A DNA stretch of 64,000 nt from Lentisalinibacter orientalis. Its GTDB lineage: Bacteria > Pseudomonadota > Gammaproteobacteria > Steroidobacterales > Woeseiaceae. Shown piece after piece: positions 35,618-44,533 of this stretch (the stretch's first letter is position 1; the number at the start of each line of letters is the position of its first letter). The position numbers and the translations under genes are program-made. Under the pieces are notes generated by a model that was not told where the DNA came from, ran no database searches, and saw nothing but the letters and a program-made list of their open reading frames with translations. Where the stretch lies: contig NZ_JAPDRJ010000002.1 of assembly GCF_040706535.1 (NCBI RefSeq), positions 279,161 through 343,160 on the forward strand, read 5' to 3'.

Positions 35618-37414
35618 CTAACGGATCTTCACCGTCGTCAGATCTTCACCGTCGGGCGAGATCACGTGCGTGGCGCAGGCCAGGCAGGGATCGAAGCTGT
35701 GGATCGTACGCAGGATCTCCAGCGGCTTTTTCGGGTCCGCCATGGGCGTGCCGAGCAACGCGGCCTCGTAGGCACCGATATTGCCCTGGTGATCACGCGG
35801 CGAGGCGTTCCAGGTGGACGGTACGACGCACTGGTAGTTCTCGATCTGGCCGTCCTTGATGTGGATCCAGTGGCCGAGCGAGCCACGGGGCGCCTCGCCG
35901 TAGCCGACACCCTTGGTGTCCTTGGGCCACGTGTCCGGCTCCCACTTGTCCATATTGGCGGTCGCCGAATCGCCGGCCTTGATGTTGGCCATCATGTTGT
36001 CGAACACGTAGCGCATCTTGTGCGCCGCCCAGGAGGTCTCCAGACCGCGAGCAGCCGTGCGACCCAGCGTCGAGAACAGAGCGGTGATCGGCAGATCGAG
36101 ATCGCTGAGCAGGCCGTCGACCTGATCCTTGATCTCCTCGTGGCCGCGGGCATAGGCGACGATGTAGCGGGCCAGCGGGCCGACTTCCATCGCGTTGCCG
36201 CGCCAGCGCGGCGCCTTCAGCCAGGAGTACTTGCCGCCCTCGTCGTGTGCCTGGATGTTCGTCTTCGTACCCTTGGCATTCGGTCCGAGCTCGAACTTCG
36301 GCTCGGTGATGCCGTCCCAGGGATGGAGCCCTGCGTTCGGGTCGCCGGGATAGTCGTACCAGGAGTGGGTGACGAATTCCTGCACCTGTTCGGGATCCCG
36401 CGGATCGACGTCGTAGACCTTCGACAGGTCGCCGTTCAGGATCGCTCCCTGGGGCATCATGAAGCTGTCGTTGTCGAACTGGTTCGCGAACTCGGGGAAG
36501 TCGCCGTAGGACATGACGTTCTTGCCCGACAGACCGCCGCCGAAGCCCCAGTCCTTGTAGAAGGACGCGATGGCCTTCAGGTCGGGGATATAGACCTGAT
36601 CGACGAACTGGATGGACTGGTTGATGATGTCGGACACCAGGTTCAGCCAGTACATGTTGATCGCACCGACGGCGCCGGTGTCGTTCACGTTGATCGAGCA
36701 GGGTGCACCGCCCACCAGCCAGTTCGGGTGCGGGTTGCGGCCGCCGAAGACCGTATGGACCTTGACGATCTCCTTCTGGAAGTCGAGCGCCTCCAGATAA
36801 TGAGTCACGGCCATCAGGTTCGCCTCGGGCGGCAGCTTGTAGGCCGGGCTGCCCCAGTAGGCGTTTGCGAAGATACCCAGCTGACCGGATTCCACGAATC
36901 GCTTCAGCTTGTTCTGCACGTCACTGAAGTAGCCCGGCGAGGACTTCGGCCAGTTGCTGATGGACTGCTGCAGCTGGGAGGTGGCCTTCGGATCGGCGCT
37001 GAGCGCGCTGACCACGTCCACCCAGTCCAGGGCATGCAGGTGATAGAAGTGCACGAGATGGTCCTGGGTGTACTGCGCCAGCATCATCAGGTTTCTGATG
37101 TGATTGGCGTTGGCCGGGATCTCGATGCCCAGCGCGTCTTCGACGGTGCGCACCGACTGGATGGCGTGCACACCGGTGCAGACGCCGCAGATGCGCTCGA
37201 CGAAGGCCCAGGCGTCGCGGGGATCGCGGCCCTTCAGGATCACCTCCAGTCCGCGCCACATGTTGCCCGTGGAGACCGCGTTCTGGATGACGTTGTTCTC
37301 GTCGACATTGACCTCGATGCGCAGGTGGCCCTCGATCCGGGTGACCGGGTCCACGACCACGCGCTGACCGCTGTCGTCAAGGTTGAAGCCATTCGGCGTG
37401 GTGATACTAGCCAT
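35618..37414 (-). CDS. hupL: [NiFe] uptake hydrogenase large subunit HupL (HyaB)
   Basis: The 598-residue catalytic subunit. The nickel ligands are in RICGVC (Cys76, Cys79) and DPCLACATH (Cys577, Cys580). The 15 residues after His583 (VISPDGEDLTTVKIR) form the extension removed by HupD. The sequence is closest by eye to HyaB of group 1d oxygen-tolerant enzymes. The start overlaps hupS by 8 nt and has GGAG upstream. Confidence 0.97.
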   Translation of the reverse strand: MASITTPNGFNLDDSGQRVVVDPVTRIEGHLRIEVNVDENNVIQNAVSTGNMWRGLEVILKGRDPRDAWAFVERICGVCTGVHAIQSVRTVEDALGIEIPANANHIRNLMMLAQYTQDHLVHFYHLHALDWVDVVSALSADPKATSQLQQSISNWPKSSPGYFSDVQNKLKRFVESGQLGIFANAYWGSPAYKLPPEANLMAVTHYLEALDFQKEIVKVHTVFGGRNPHPNWLVGGAPCSINVNDTGAVGAINMYWLNLVSDIINQSIQFVDQVYIPDLKAIASFYKDWGFGGGLSGKNVMSYGDFPEFANQFDNDSFMMPQGAILNGDLSKVYDVDPRDPEQVQEFVTHSWYDYPGDPNAGLHPWDGITEPKFELGPNAKGTKTNIQAHDEGGKYSWLKAPRWRGNAMEVGPLARYIVAYARGHEEIKDQVDGLLSDLDLPITALFSTLGRTAARGLETSWAAHKMRYVFDNMMANIKAGDSATANMDKWEPDTWPKDTKGVGYGEAPRGSLGHWIHIKDGQIENYQCVVPSTWNASPRDHQGNIGAYEAALLGTPMADPKKPLEILRTIHSFDPCLACATHVISPDGEDLTTVKIR

Positions 37415-38501
37415 TACTGGTCTCCTCAGGCTGTTTGCGCGTCATGTGGCTGATGGCGGAGCCGACCGCGTGGGCCGCCACACCAATCGCCGCTGCACCG
37501 GCGAGCACGCCGCCGATCTGATCGGCCGTGGCCTCGGCTCCACGCGGGGAGACGTCGAGCTTGCCGATCGCACTGTAGAAGCTGCCCTTGTCCCAGAAAT
37601 CGTCTTCGGCGCAGCCGAGGCAGCCGTGGCCCGACTTCACCGGCCAGGACAGGCCGTCGTTCCACTCCACGGTGGAGCAGGCGTTGTACGTGGTCGGGCC
37701 CTTGCAGCCGACCTTGTACAGGCAGTAACCCTTCTTCGCGCCTTCGTCGTCGAATTTCTCGACGAACTGGCCGGCGTCGAAGTGCGGGCGCCGATAGCAC
37801 TTGTCGTGCAGGCGCTGGCCGTAGAACATCTTCGGCCGGCCCTGGCGATCCAGCTCGGGCAACTCGTCGAAGGCGATCATGTAGGTCAGCACACCCGTCA
37901 TCACCTCGGCGATGGGCGGGCAACCCGGCACTTTCACGATGGGCTTGTCCTTGATCACCTTGTGGATCGGGACGGCGCGGGTCGGATTCGGCTTGGCGGC
38001 CTGCACGCAACCCCAGGAAGCGCAGGAGCCCCAGGCCACGATGGCCTTGCAGTGAGCGGCCATGTGCCGAAGTTTCTCAACGTACGGGATGCCGGCCTGC
38101 ATGCAGTACACGCCGTCCTCGTTCAGCGGGGGATTGCCCTCGCAGGCCAGGATGTATTCGCCGTCGTATTTCTCGATGGTCTGCTCGAGGATCTCCTCGG
38201 CCTGATGACCGGCAGCCGCCATCAGCGTGTCGTCGTAGTCCAGGGATATCATGGACAGGACGACGTCACTGGCGAGCGGGTTGCCCGACCGGATGAAAGA
38301 CTCGGTGCAGCAAGTGCACTCCAGGCCGTGCAGCCAGATCACCGGCGTGCGTGGCTTGGTTTCGAGCGCGTACGCAATCTTGCCCGCGAACTCCGGACCG
38401 AGGCCGAGGCCGGCTGCGGTCAGGCTGCAGAACTTAAGAAAGCTGCGGCGGGTAATGCCATGCTGGCGCATGACCTCGTATAAGGTTTCTCGGGCTGCCA
38501 T
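37407..38501 (-). CDS. hupS: [NiFe] uptake hydrogenase small subunit HupS (HyaA), oxygen-tolerant type
   Basis: A 364-residue Tat-exported precursor of the electron-transfer subunit. The twin-arginine motif TRRSFLKF is at 17-24 and cleavage is expected near residue 45 (KIAYA/LETKP). Proximal-cluster cysteines are 62, 64, 65, 160, 165 and 194, which are exactly 45 residues beyond E. coli HyaA 17, 19, 20, 115, 120 and 149. The two supernumerary cysteines of the [4Fe-3S] cluster are therefore present. A C-terminal membrane anchor lies near 327-352. ATG 38501 is chosen with AGAGGA upstream; an earlier in-frame Met would add 26 unrelated residues. It is the first gene of the operon; 251 nt separate it from the SDR gene upstream. 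Confidence 0.97.
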   Translation of the reverse strand: MAARETLYEVMRQHGITRRSFLKFCSLTAAGLGLGPEFAGKIAYALETKPRTPVIWLHGLECTCCTESFIRSGNPLASDVVLSMISLDYDDTLMAAAGHQAEEILEQTIEKYDGEYILACEGNPPLNEDGVYCMQAGIPYVEKLRHMAAHCKAIVAWGSCASWGCVQAAKPNPTRAVPIHKVIKDKPIVKVPGCPPIAEVMTGVLTYMIAFDELPELDRQGRPKMFYGQRLHDKCYRRPHFDAGQFVEKFDDEGAKKGYCLYKVGCKGPTTYNACSTVEWNDGLSWPVKSGHGCLGCAEDDFWDKGSFYSAIGKLDVSPRGAEATADQIGGVLAGAAAIGVAAHAVGSAISHMTRKQPEETSNG

Positions 38502-38752
38502 GGCGACGTCCTCTTCTGCTGCTATGTTCGTCGCTGAATCGGCCAGCCGGCGCGCGCCACCATCGAAAGGCCGCAACACGGCTGGCCGTCACCAGCGCGG
38601 ACGGGTTCGACACGTAGCGTTCTGCTTCTTGTTCCAGGCGCTAGTCCCCCATCCGCGTCTATTGTTGGAGTACGGCCGCCTCGACTCCATACTGGTAGAT
38701 ACTTACGCAGGTCACGCCAAGTCGCAGCCGGCGCGGGACGGGTGGGGGCGGC

Positions 38753-39511
38753 CTACTTGCCGGTACTGAGCCGATCGGCTTTCAGCAGCTTCGCGAGGCC
38801 GCGTTCGTAGCCCTTCGGATCCATCGCGATCCGGGCCCGGACGCTGGTCGCCATCCAGTCGGTGTCCATCTCGTCGATGTTCTTCCGGATGGCCCTGACC
38901 CCGGCCCGGCCGATGTCGACGGGCTGCTCCTTCTGTCCCGCCACGTGGGCGGCCATGCGGGTATCCACCGAGCCGACGATCAGCGCCGTGACCTGGGTGC
39001 CCTGGTCGGCCAGCTCGGCCCGCACGCCGGCCGACAGGAAGCGCGTCGCGCTCTTGGACGGCCCGTAGCCGCCCATATTCGGGATATTCGTGAGTGCCGC
39101 CGCCGACAGCACATTGACGATGGCGCCGCCCCCGTTCGCGGCGAGCACCGGGGCGAACGCGCGGCACATGGACAGCGTGCCGAAGTAGTTGACCTCCATC
39201 TCCTGGCGGGCGCCGCTCATGTCGTCGGCCCCGATCAGGAGCCGATTCGTGAAAACGCCGGCGTTGTTGACGACGATGGAGACATCCGCACATTTCGCGG
39301 CAGCCGCCGCCACCTGTGCTTCGTCAGTGACGTCCAGGGCCACCGGCACCGCCCGGTCGGCGAATTCGTCCGCCAGATGCTGCGCCGCGGCAGGGTCGCG
39401 GGCACCCACGTAGACCCTGGCCGCGCCCGCCTCCAGCAGCGCCCGCACGAAACCCTCGCCGATGCCCCGGTTGCCGCCGGTGACGATCGCAGCCGCACCC
39501 TCGATATCCAT
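38753..39511 (-). CDS. short-chain dehydrogenase/reductase
   Basis: A 252-residue classical SDR. The cofactor motif TGGNRGIG (11-18), NNAG (about 82-85) and the catalytic Ser...Tyr-x3-Lys (LSAAA..., GYGPSKSA) are complete. An Arg or Asp choice for NADP or NAD cannot be set with confidence (VGARDPAAA suggests NADP). The gene lies 79 nt after the CoA ligase on the same strand and is probably part of the same catabolic unit. Confidence 0.9.
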   Translation of the reverse strand: MDIEGAAAIVTGGNRGIGEGFVRALLEAGAARVYVGARDPAAAQHLADEFADRAVPVALDVTDEAQVAAAAAKCADVSIVVNNAGVFTNRLLIGADDMSGARQEMEVNYFGTLSMCRAFAPVLAANGGGAIVNVLSAAALTNIPNMGGYGPSKSATRFLSAGVRAELADQGTQVTALIVGSVDTRMAAHVAGQKEQPVDIGRAGVRAIRKNIDEMDTDWMATSVRARIAMDPKGYERGLAKLLKADRLSTGK

Positions 39512-39590
39512 AGTCTCTCCCCCTCTCTGTCGCGCTCGGAAGTCGCAGCAGGCTGCCAGGCCGGTCGGCGACCCGCGGCAGCCGCCGGCG

Positions 39591-41441
39591 TTATTGGGCG
39601 ACGATCACGTCCTCGCCGGGCGATGCCGCGTACAGACGTTCCACGTCGGCCGCCCGTCGGCGCAGCGCCACGGACTGGTTCACCGTGCCCTTGTCCGACA
39701 GCTCGTGCCCGTCGATGCTCGGCGGCTCGTCCAGGAAGGCGAAACGGCGGATGCGGGTGCTGGAGCCCGGATTGGCCCGGTTGTGCGTCTCCAGCGCCTG
39801 CACGATACGCTCGCGCACGACGGGCTCGCCGGTCAGCTCCCGGGCGCTGGCCGGCGGCTCTGCGCCCAGCACCTGCTCGACGCCGGCCCGGTTGGGCCAG
39901 GCCAGCACGGCCACGTAGTCCCGGTTGAGCCCGCATACCAGCACGTCGCTCACCAGCGGCGAGCAAGCCTGCACCACGGCCGCCCGCAGGTTGCCGGCGG
40001 AGACCCAGGTACCGTTGGCGAGCTTGAACTCCTCGGCCAGGCGGCCGGCGAACTTAAGCCCGCGCTCGATATCGCCGGATTCGTTGAACTGTGCGGCATC
40101 GCCGATCCGGAAATACCCCTCGTCATCGAAGATCTCGGCGTTCTTCTCCGGCATGTGCAGGTAGCCCGGCGTGATCATCGGGCCCTTCATGCGGATCTCG
40201 TAGCGCTCGTCCTGGGGCACCAGCTTGATGGTCAGCCCCGGCATCGGCAGGCCGATGCCCACCTCTTCCGTATCGAAATAAATGGCCATGCAGCCGGAGG
40301 TCGTCTCGGTGGCGCCGTAGCCGGTCGTGAAGAAGACTCGCTTGCCGGTGGTGCGCACGGCGAGCGCCTGCAGCCGGTCGTACAGTGCCTGAGGCAGCCC
40401 GGCCCCGCCGTACAACGCCAGCCTCAGCTTCGAGAAGAAGGTCTCGCGGAGCTCGTCGTCGCGCTCCAGCGCGTCGGCCAGCATGGCGTAGCCGGCCGGC
40501 ACGTTGGTGAAGAAGCTGACCGGCACTTCCTTCAGGTTGCGGATGGTCAGGTCGAACTGTCCCGGCAGCGGGCGCCCGCCGTCTATATATAAGGTGCCGC
40601 CGGCGATCATCACCCCGAACTTGCTCGACGTGCCGGAGACGTGGTTCCAGGGCAGCCAGTCGAGCATCACGTCCTTCCAGCCGGCCGTCTCGCCGAGGAC
40701 CTGTTTCGCCTGGGCCAGGTTGGCCCCCAGCATGCGCTGGGTCTGCACGACCGCCTTTGGCAGGCTGGTGGAGCCGGAGGTGAGCATGTAGACGGCCGGC
40801 GCATCCGGGTCCAGCCCTTCGATGGCCTCCTTCACTTCCGGGCCCGCCCGCAGCGCCAGCACCTCGGTAACGGCGACGGCGGGCCGCTCCAGCAGCTCCG
40901 GCTCCTCGGTGACGACGATGGCGTCGCCGAAATCCACCGCCTCCAGAGCGGCCTTGTACAGCGGCGTCTGCTCGGCGAATACGACCGCCGGCCTGACCAG
41001 CTCCAGCACGTGCTTCAGCCGTCCGTAGTCGCCACCCATGAGCGCATAATTCACGCTCACCGGGCAGACCGGGACGCCCACGGCCATGGCGCCGTACTTG
41101 AACACCGCGTGGCGGATGGAATTGCCGGACAGGATCAGCAGGGAGCGGTCGGGGCCGACGCCGTTGTCCAGCAGCCACTGGGCCACCGCGTGGGCGTCGC
41201 GGCGGGTCTCCTGGTAGGTCTGGGCCACCCACTCCCCGTCGCCGCCCTCCCTCTCCATCAGGTAGGGCTGGTCGGGGCGCTCCCCCGCCTGGCGCTCCAG
41301 CTCGAGCAGCAGGTTCGGCACGTAGGGTTCGAGCCCGGTCTCCGGCGTCACGATCAGCGTGCCGTCGGCGCGTTCCTCCACTGCCATGCTGGCGGATGGG
41401 AACGCGACTTCCCGGAACGGAGCGGTGCGGAAATCGGTCAT
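39591..41441 (-). CDS. feruloyl-CoA synthetase-like AMP-binding ligase
   Basis: A 616-residue ANL-family acid:CoA ligase resembling feruloyl-CoA synthetases. The P-loop is MLTSGSTSLPKAVVQ (near 215), the A5 motif TGYGATETTSG (near 378), and the A7/A8 region is FRIGDAAQF and LKFAGRLAEEFKLANGTWV. The C-terminus has LSDKGTVNQ where the catalytic Lys is expected. Aryl-propenoic acids are a likely but unproven substrate. The promoter is shared with a divergent second CoA ligase. Confidence 0.88.
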   Translation of the reverse strand: MTDFRTAPFREVAFPSASMAVEERADGTLIVTPETGLEPYVPNLLLELERQAGERPDQPYLMEREGGDGEWVAQTYQETRRDAHAVAQWLLDNGVGPDRSLLILSGNSIRHAVFKYGAMAVGVPVCPVSVNYALMGGDYGRLKHVLELVRPAVVFAEQTPLYKAALEAVDFGDAIVVTEEPELLERPAVAVTEVLALRAGPEVKEAIEGLDPDAPAVYMLTSGSTSLPKAVVQTQRMLGANLAQAKQVLGETAGWKDVMLDWLPWNHVSGTSSKFGVMIAGGTLYIDGGRPLPGQFDLTIRNLKEVPVSFFTNVPAGYAMLADALERDDELRETFFSKLRLALYGGAGLPQALYDRLQALAVRTTGKRVFFTTGYGATETTSGCMAIYFDTEEVGIGLPMPGLTIKLVPQDERYEIRMKGPMITPGYLHMPEKNAEIFDDEGYFRIGDAAQFNESGDIERGLKFAGRLAEEFKLANGTWVSAGNLRAAVVQACSPLVSDVLVCGLNRDYVAVLAWPNRAGVEQVLGAEPPASARELTGEPVVRERIVQALETHNRANPGSSTRIRRFAFLDEPPSIDGHELSDKGTVNQSVALRRRAADVERLYAASPGEDVIVAQ

Positions 41442-41488
41442 GAAAACGGTGTCCTCGGCGCTGTCCGTCGATGGCCCCGATCCTTACC

Positions 41489-41509
41489 GACTCAGTCGAA
41501 TAATGCAAG
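41489..41509 (+). promoter_or_regulatory. shared element, copy 1 (AGTC-N5-A-N-GCAAG), facing the 41639 ligase
   Basis: GACTCAGTC (palindrome) followed by GAATAAT and GCAAG, 129 nt before the CoA ligase ATG. AGTC-N5-A-N-GCAAG recurs in three other promoter regions of this window. Read as a transcription-factor site. Confidence 0.55.
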
Positions 41510-41572
41510 TGACAGTGGAGGTCTGCGAAGGACCGGTATCGCGACAGGCGGCGACCGCGACGGCTATGGTCG

Positions 41573-41593
41573 CTTGCATAACATGACTCTATA
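41573..41593 (-). promoter_or_regulatory. shared element, copy 2, facing the feruloyl-CoA synthetase-like gene
   Basis: On the minus strand AGTC, ATGTTAT and GCAAG repeat the core with the same spacing, pointing at the divergent ligase (41441) 131 nt away. The plus strand here also shows TATACT at 41590-41595, a possible -10 for the 41639 gene. Copies 1 and 2 thus face outward from one divergent promoter. Confidence 0.55.
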
Positions 41594-41638
41594 CTTGGTA
41601 CGGTTGTCGAAAGCCACATCGGAGAGAGGCGCAAGCAG

Positions 41639-43330
41639 ATGATCCAGAGTTCACCGGAGCGGATCGCCGAGTACCAGCAGCGGGGATGGTGGGGACAGAC
41701 CACCGTGGACGACGTATTCCGCGACGCCGTGTCCCGGGCCGGCGGCGAGGAAGCCGTCGTGGACCCGCCGAACAAGGAGGAGCTGACGGGCGCCGCCCAG
41801 CAGCGCTATACGTTCGCCGAGCTGGACCGGCTGGTGGACGGACTGGCCAGCCGGCTGCTGGCGCTGGGCCTGCGCAAGGACGACGTTCTGGCCACGCAGC
41901 TGCCGAATACGGTGGAGGGCGTGGTGACGTTCCTCGCCTGCGCACGCCTCGGCCTCGTGTTCTGCCCGGTCGCGATGCAGTTCCGGGAGCATGAACTGCG
42001 CTACATCCTGGGCAAGTCCGGCGCCAGCGCCTTCATGACCGTGCCCCGCTTCAAGGACACGGAGCCCGCCGCACGCGCGGAGGCACTGGTGCCGGAGTTC
42101 GACCGGCTGCGTCACCTGCTGGTATGGCGCGAGCAGGAGGCCGACCCCACGGATCTCTCCCTGGAGCGGCTCGCCGGCGCCGACCCGGAACCGCTGCGGG
42201 CCTATCTCGAGCAACTGGAGATCGATCCCCACGAGACCCTGACCCTGTGCTGGACGTCGGGCACCGAGTCGCGGCCGAAGGGCGTGCCCCGCCACCACGC
42301 GCACTGGGTGGTCAACGGGGAGTCCTGCAGCGAGTGCGGCCAGCTGCAGGAGGGCGAGAACATCCTCAACCCCTTCCCGATGGTGAACATCGCCTCGCTC
42401 GGCGGCATGGTCATGCCCTGGCTCATGACCCGGGGCAAGCTGGTGCAGCATCACCCCTTCGACCTGCCGGTGTTCCTGTGCCAGATGGCGGAGGAGAAGA
42501 TCAACTACACCGTGGCGCCGCCGGCCATCCTGAACCTGCTGCTGAAGAACGATGATCTGCTGGCGAAGACCGACATCAGCCATCTGCGCTGCATCGGCTC
42601 GGGCTCCGCGCCGCTCGCGCCGTGGATGGTGAAGGGCTGGCAGGAACAGCACGGCATCGTGGTGGTGAACATCTTCGGCTCCAACGAGGGCTGCTCGCTG
42701 TTCAGCACGGGCGAGGATTTCCCGGACCCGGAAGACCGCGCGCTGTACTTCCCCCGCTTCGGCGTGGAAGGGCTGGAGTGGCCGTCGCGGTTCCAGAAAA
42801 AGATCATTACCTGCCTGAAGGACCCGGAAACCGGCGAGGTCATCACCGAGCCGGAGCGGCCGGGCGAACTGTGTTTCGACGGCGCGATGCGCTTCGACGG
42901 CTACTGGCAGGACGACGAGCTGAACGCCGAGGTGATCGACGCGGATGGGTTCTACCACTCCGGCGACCTGTTCGAGCTCGTGGACGACGGCGAGCCGATT
43001 CCGCGGCGCTACCGATTCATCGGCCGGGTCAAGGAACTGATCATCCGCGGCGGCATGAATATCTCGCCGGCGGAGCTGGACTCTCTGGTGGAGAGCCACC
43101 CGGCCCTGCAGGAAGCGGCCGTCTTCGGCATCCCCGACGAGGTGCTGGGCGAGAAGGTCTGCGCCGCCGTCGTTCCGAAACCGGGCGGGAGCATCACCCT
43201 GGACGACGTCGTCGAACACCTGAAGAGCCTGCAGGTGGCCTCCTACAAGTGGCCGCAGGAGATGGTGGTCATGGAGGCGCTGCCGCGCAACCCGCTGGGC
43301 AAGGTGCTGAGGCGCGAACTATCCACGTAG
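41639..43330 (+). CDS. AMP-dependent acyl-CoA synthetase
   Basis: A 563-residue ANL-family ligase. Motifs: CWTSGTESRPKGVPRHH (P-loop, near 204), NIFGSNEGCSLFS (A5), FYHSGDLFELVDDGE (A7), RVKELIIRGGMNISPAELD (A8) and the catalytic Lys in PLGKVLRREL (A10). It activates a medium or branched carboxylic acid of unknown nature. ATG 41639 follows GGAGAGAGG. The TAG stop (43328-43330) lies inside a REP-like repeat. Confidence 0.92.
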   Translation: MIQSSPERIAEYQQRGWWGQTTVDDVFRDAVSRAGGEEAVVDPPNKEELTGAAQQRYTFAELDRLVDGLASRLLALGLRKDDVLATQLPNTVEGVVTFLACARLGLVFCPVAMQFREHELRYILGKSGASAFMTVPRFKDTEPAARAEALVPEFDRLRHLLVWREQEADPTDLSLERLAGADPEPLRAYLEQLEIDPHETLTLCWTSGTESRPKGVPRHHAHWVVNGESCSECGQLQEGENILNPFPMVNIASLGGMVMPWLMTRGKLVQHHPFDLPVFLCQMAEEKINYTVAPPAILNLLLKNDDLLAKTDISHLRCIGSGSAPLAPWMVKGWQEQHGIVVVNIFGSNEGCSLFSTGEDFPDPEDRALYFPRFGVEGLEWPSRFQKKIITCLKDPETGEVITEPERPGELCFDGAMRFDGYWQDDELNAEVIDADGFYHSGDLFELVDDGEPIPRRYRFIGRVKELIIRGGMNISPAELDSLVESHPALQEAAVFGIPDEVLGEKVCAAVVPKPGGSITLDDVVEHLKSLQVASYKWPQEMVVMEALPRNPLGKVLRRELST

Positions 43331-43581
43331 GAGGGCCTTCAGGCCCGACCCGCCGCTGCCAGACCCCCGTTCTTTTACGGCCGCCCTGCGGGGGTCGTCC
43401 GGAACGCGCTGCAAGCCTCGATGGGCATGTAGGAGGGGCTTCAGCCCCGATCAGCGCTCGGCCGCCTCAGGCGTAGATCGGGGCTGAAGCCCCTCCTACA
43501 TGAGCGTCCCCGCGACCCTCACCCACCCGATGGCGGGCCAACGTCAAGAGAACGCCCGGTCGGGCCTGAAGGCCCTCCTAC
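43327..43581. repeat. nested REP-like palindromes, outer and inner inverted pairs
   Basis: Two classes of palindromic element are nested. The outer pair (43327-43350 and 43558-43581) are perfect 24-nt inverted copies with the core GGGCCTTCAGGCCC. The inner pair (43426-43452 and 43476-43502) are perfect 27-nt inverted copies with the core GGGGCTTCAGCCCC and ends in CATGTAGGAG. Each element has a conserved GTAGGAG head. The left element supplies the stop codon of the ligase, and the right one ends 4 nt before the stop of the minus-strand gene. No transposase gene is nearby. Confidence 0.85.
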
Positions 43582-43584
43582 ACG

Positions 43585-43953
43585 TTAGCCGTCCATCTGC
43601 TTCTTCAGCTCGCCCATGTCGAAGTGGTCGCGCCACTCCAGGATCCTGCCGTCGCGGAAGCGGAAGATGCCCATGTAGGGCAGGTCGATCTCGACGCCGC
43701 CCTTGCGGTAGATGTCGCGCCCCTCCACCAGCAGCAGATCGCCGTTCTCGGCATGGTTGTCGATGCGCCAGCGGATGTCTTCCTGGCCCTTGCCGAAACG
43801 CTCCAGGAACTTGCGCACCTTCTCCCTGCCCTCCAGCGGCGGCGAGCCCACGTGGTAGTGGTAGACGACGTCTTCGTCCAGCATCGCCAGCACGCCGTCG
43901 ACGTCCTGGCGCTTCCAGGTCTCGATCAACTCGTGCACTTTGTCTATCAGCAT
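43585..43953 (-). CDS. SnoaL/limonene-epoxide-hydrolase-fold protein A
   Basis: A 122-residue NTF2-like protein from ATG 43953. It includes YHYHVGSPPLEGREKVRKFL and LPYMGIFRFRDGRILEWRDHFDMGEL, the second half typical of limonene-1,2-epoxide hydrolase-like domains. The Asp of WRDHFD is kept, but the catalytic Arg position looks like Gly (VEGRD), so epoxide hydrolysis is doubtful. It is a clear paralogue of the gene at 46721. Third gene of a minus-strand operon (12 nt after protein B). Confidence 0.85.
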   Translation of the reverse strand: MLIDKVHELIETWKRQDVDGVLAMLDEDVVYHYHVGSPPLEGREKVRKFLERFGKGQEDIRWRIDNHAENGDLLLVEGRDIYRKGGVEIDLPYMGIFRFRDGRILEWRDHFDMGELKKQMDG

Positions 43954-43964
43954 GTCCGGTCTCC

Positions 43965-44498
43965 TCAGAATCGTTCGTAGGACGGGTCCTCGCGGCCTTT
44001 CCGGCCGAGGCGCGCGCCCTTCTGGCTGAAGTCGAACATGCCGCCGCACCAGCCCTCGGCGGTGGGCATGTCCCGGTTGAAGTCGAACACCGTCCAGCGG
44101 TGGGCGATCTTCCACTCGCCGTCCCGACGCTCGAAGCGGTCGACCAGGCGACCGCCGGTCAGGGTGTCCCAGTCGCCGTCCTCCCGGTGCTGGCGCATGA
44201 AGGTCCAGACGTAGGTCTCCACGTACGCGATATCGCCGTCGACGTCGACGTGGCTCGAGCCCAGGAGATGCTGCATGGCGCCCATCTTCATGACCCGCGG
44301 CATGGCCTCGTCCACGTACTGATGGGCGTTGCCGTCGTAGCGTCCGGCGTGTTCCTCGATGGCGTCCGGGTGGTAGCAGCTCTTCAGCAGCTCGCCGTCG
44401 GCGCGGTCGATGCCGCGGGCGTAGCGCGCCAGCACGTCGCGGATCTCGTAGTAATCCAGCATGCGCTGCATGCGTTCGTCTCGCTGTTCTGTGGTCAT
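43965..44498 (-). CDS. SnoaL_4-type NTF2-like protein B
   Basis: A 177-residue NTF2-fold protein of the SnoaL-like type found among small dehydratases and isomerases in catabolic clusters. Core features are YYEIRDVLARYARGIDRADGE, CYHPDAIEEHAGRYDG, VDGDIAYVETYVW and WKIAHRWTVFDFNRDM. No signal peptide. The start at ATG 44498 lies 35 nt after the DUF1295 gene. Substrate unknown. Confidence 0.86.
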   Translation of the reverse strand: MTTEQRDERMQRMLDYYEIRDVLARYARGIDRADGELLKSCYHPDAIEEHAGRYDGNAHQYVDEAMPRVMKMGAMQHLLGSSHVDVDGDIAYVETYVWTFMRQHREDGDWDTLTGGRLVDRFERRDGEWKIAHRWTVFDFNRDMPTAEGWCGGMFDFSQKGARLGRKGREDPSYERF

Positions 44499-44533
44499 GG
44501 TGTCTCCCTCTGCTCCCGGTCCGGCCTCACGGC

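Noticed and set aside
38707..38719. Possible sigma-54 promoter upstream of hupS (minus strand TGGCGTGACCTGC)
   Set aside because: GG and GC are separated by 8 nt instead of the required 10, so the spacing does not fit a -24/-12 promoter.
43327..43581. CRISPR array
   Set aside because: The repeats alternate in orientation, have unequal spacing and belong to two classes. No cas gene is nearby. They are REP-like elements.
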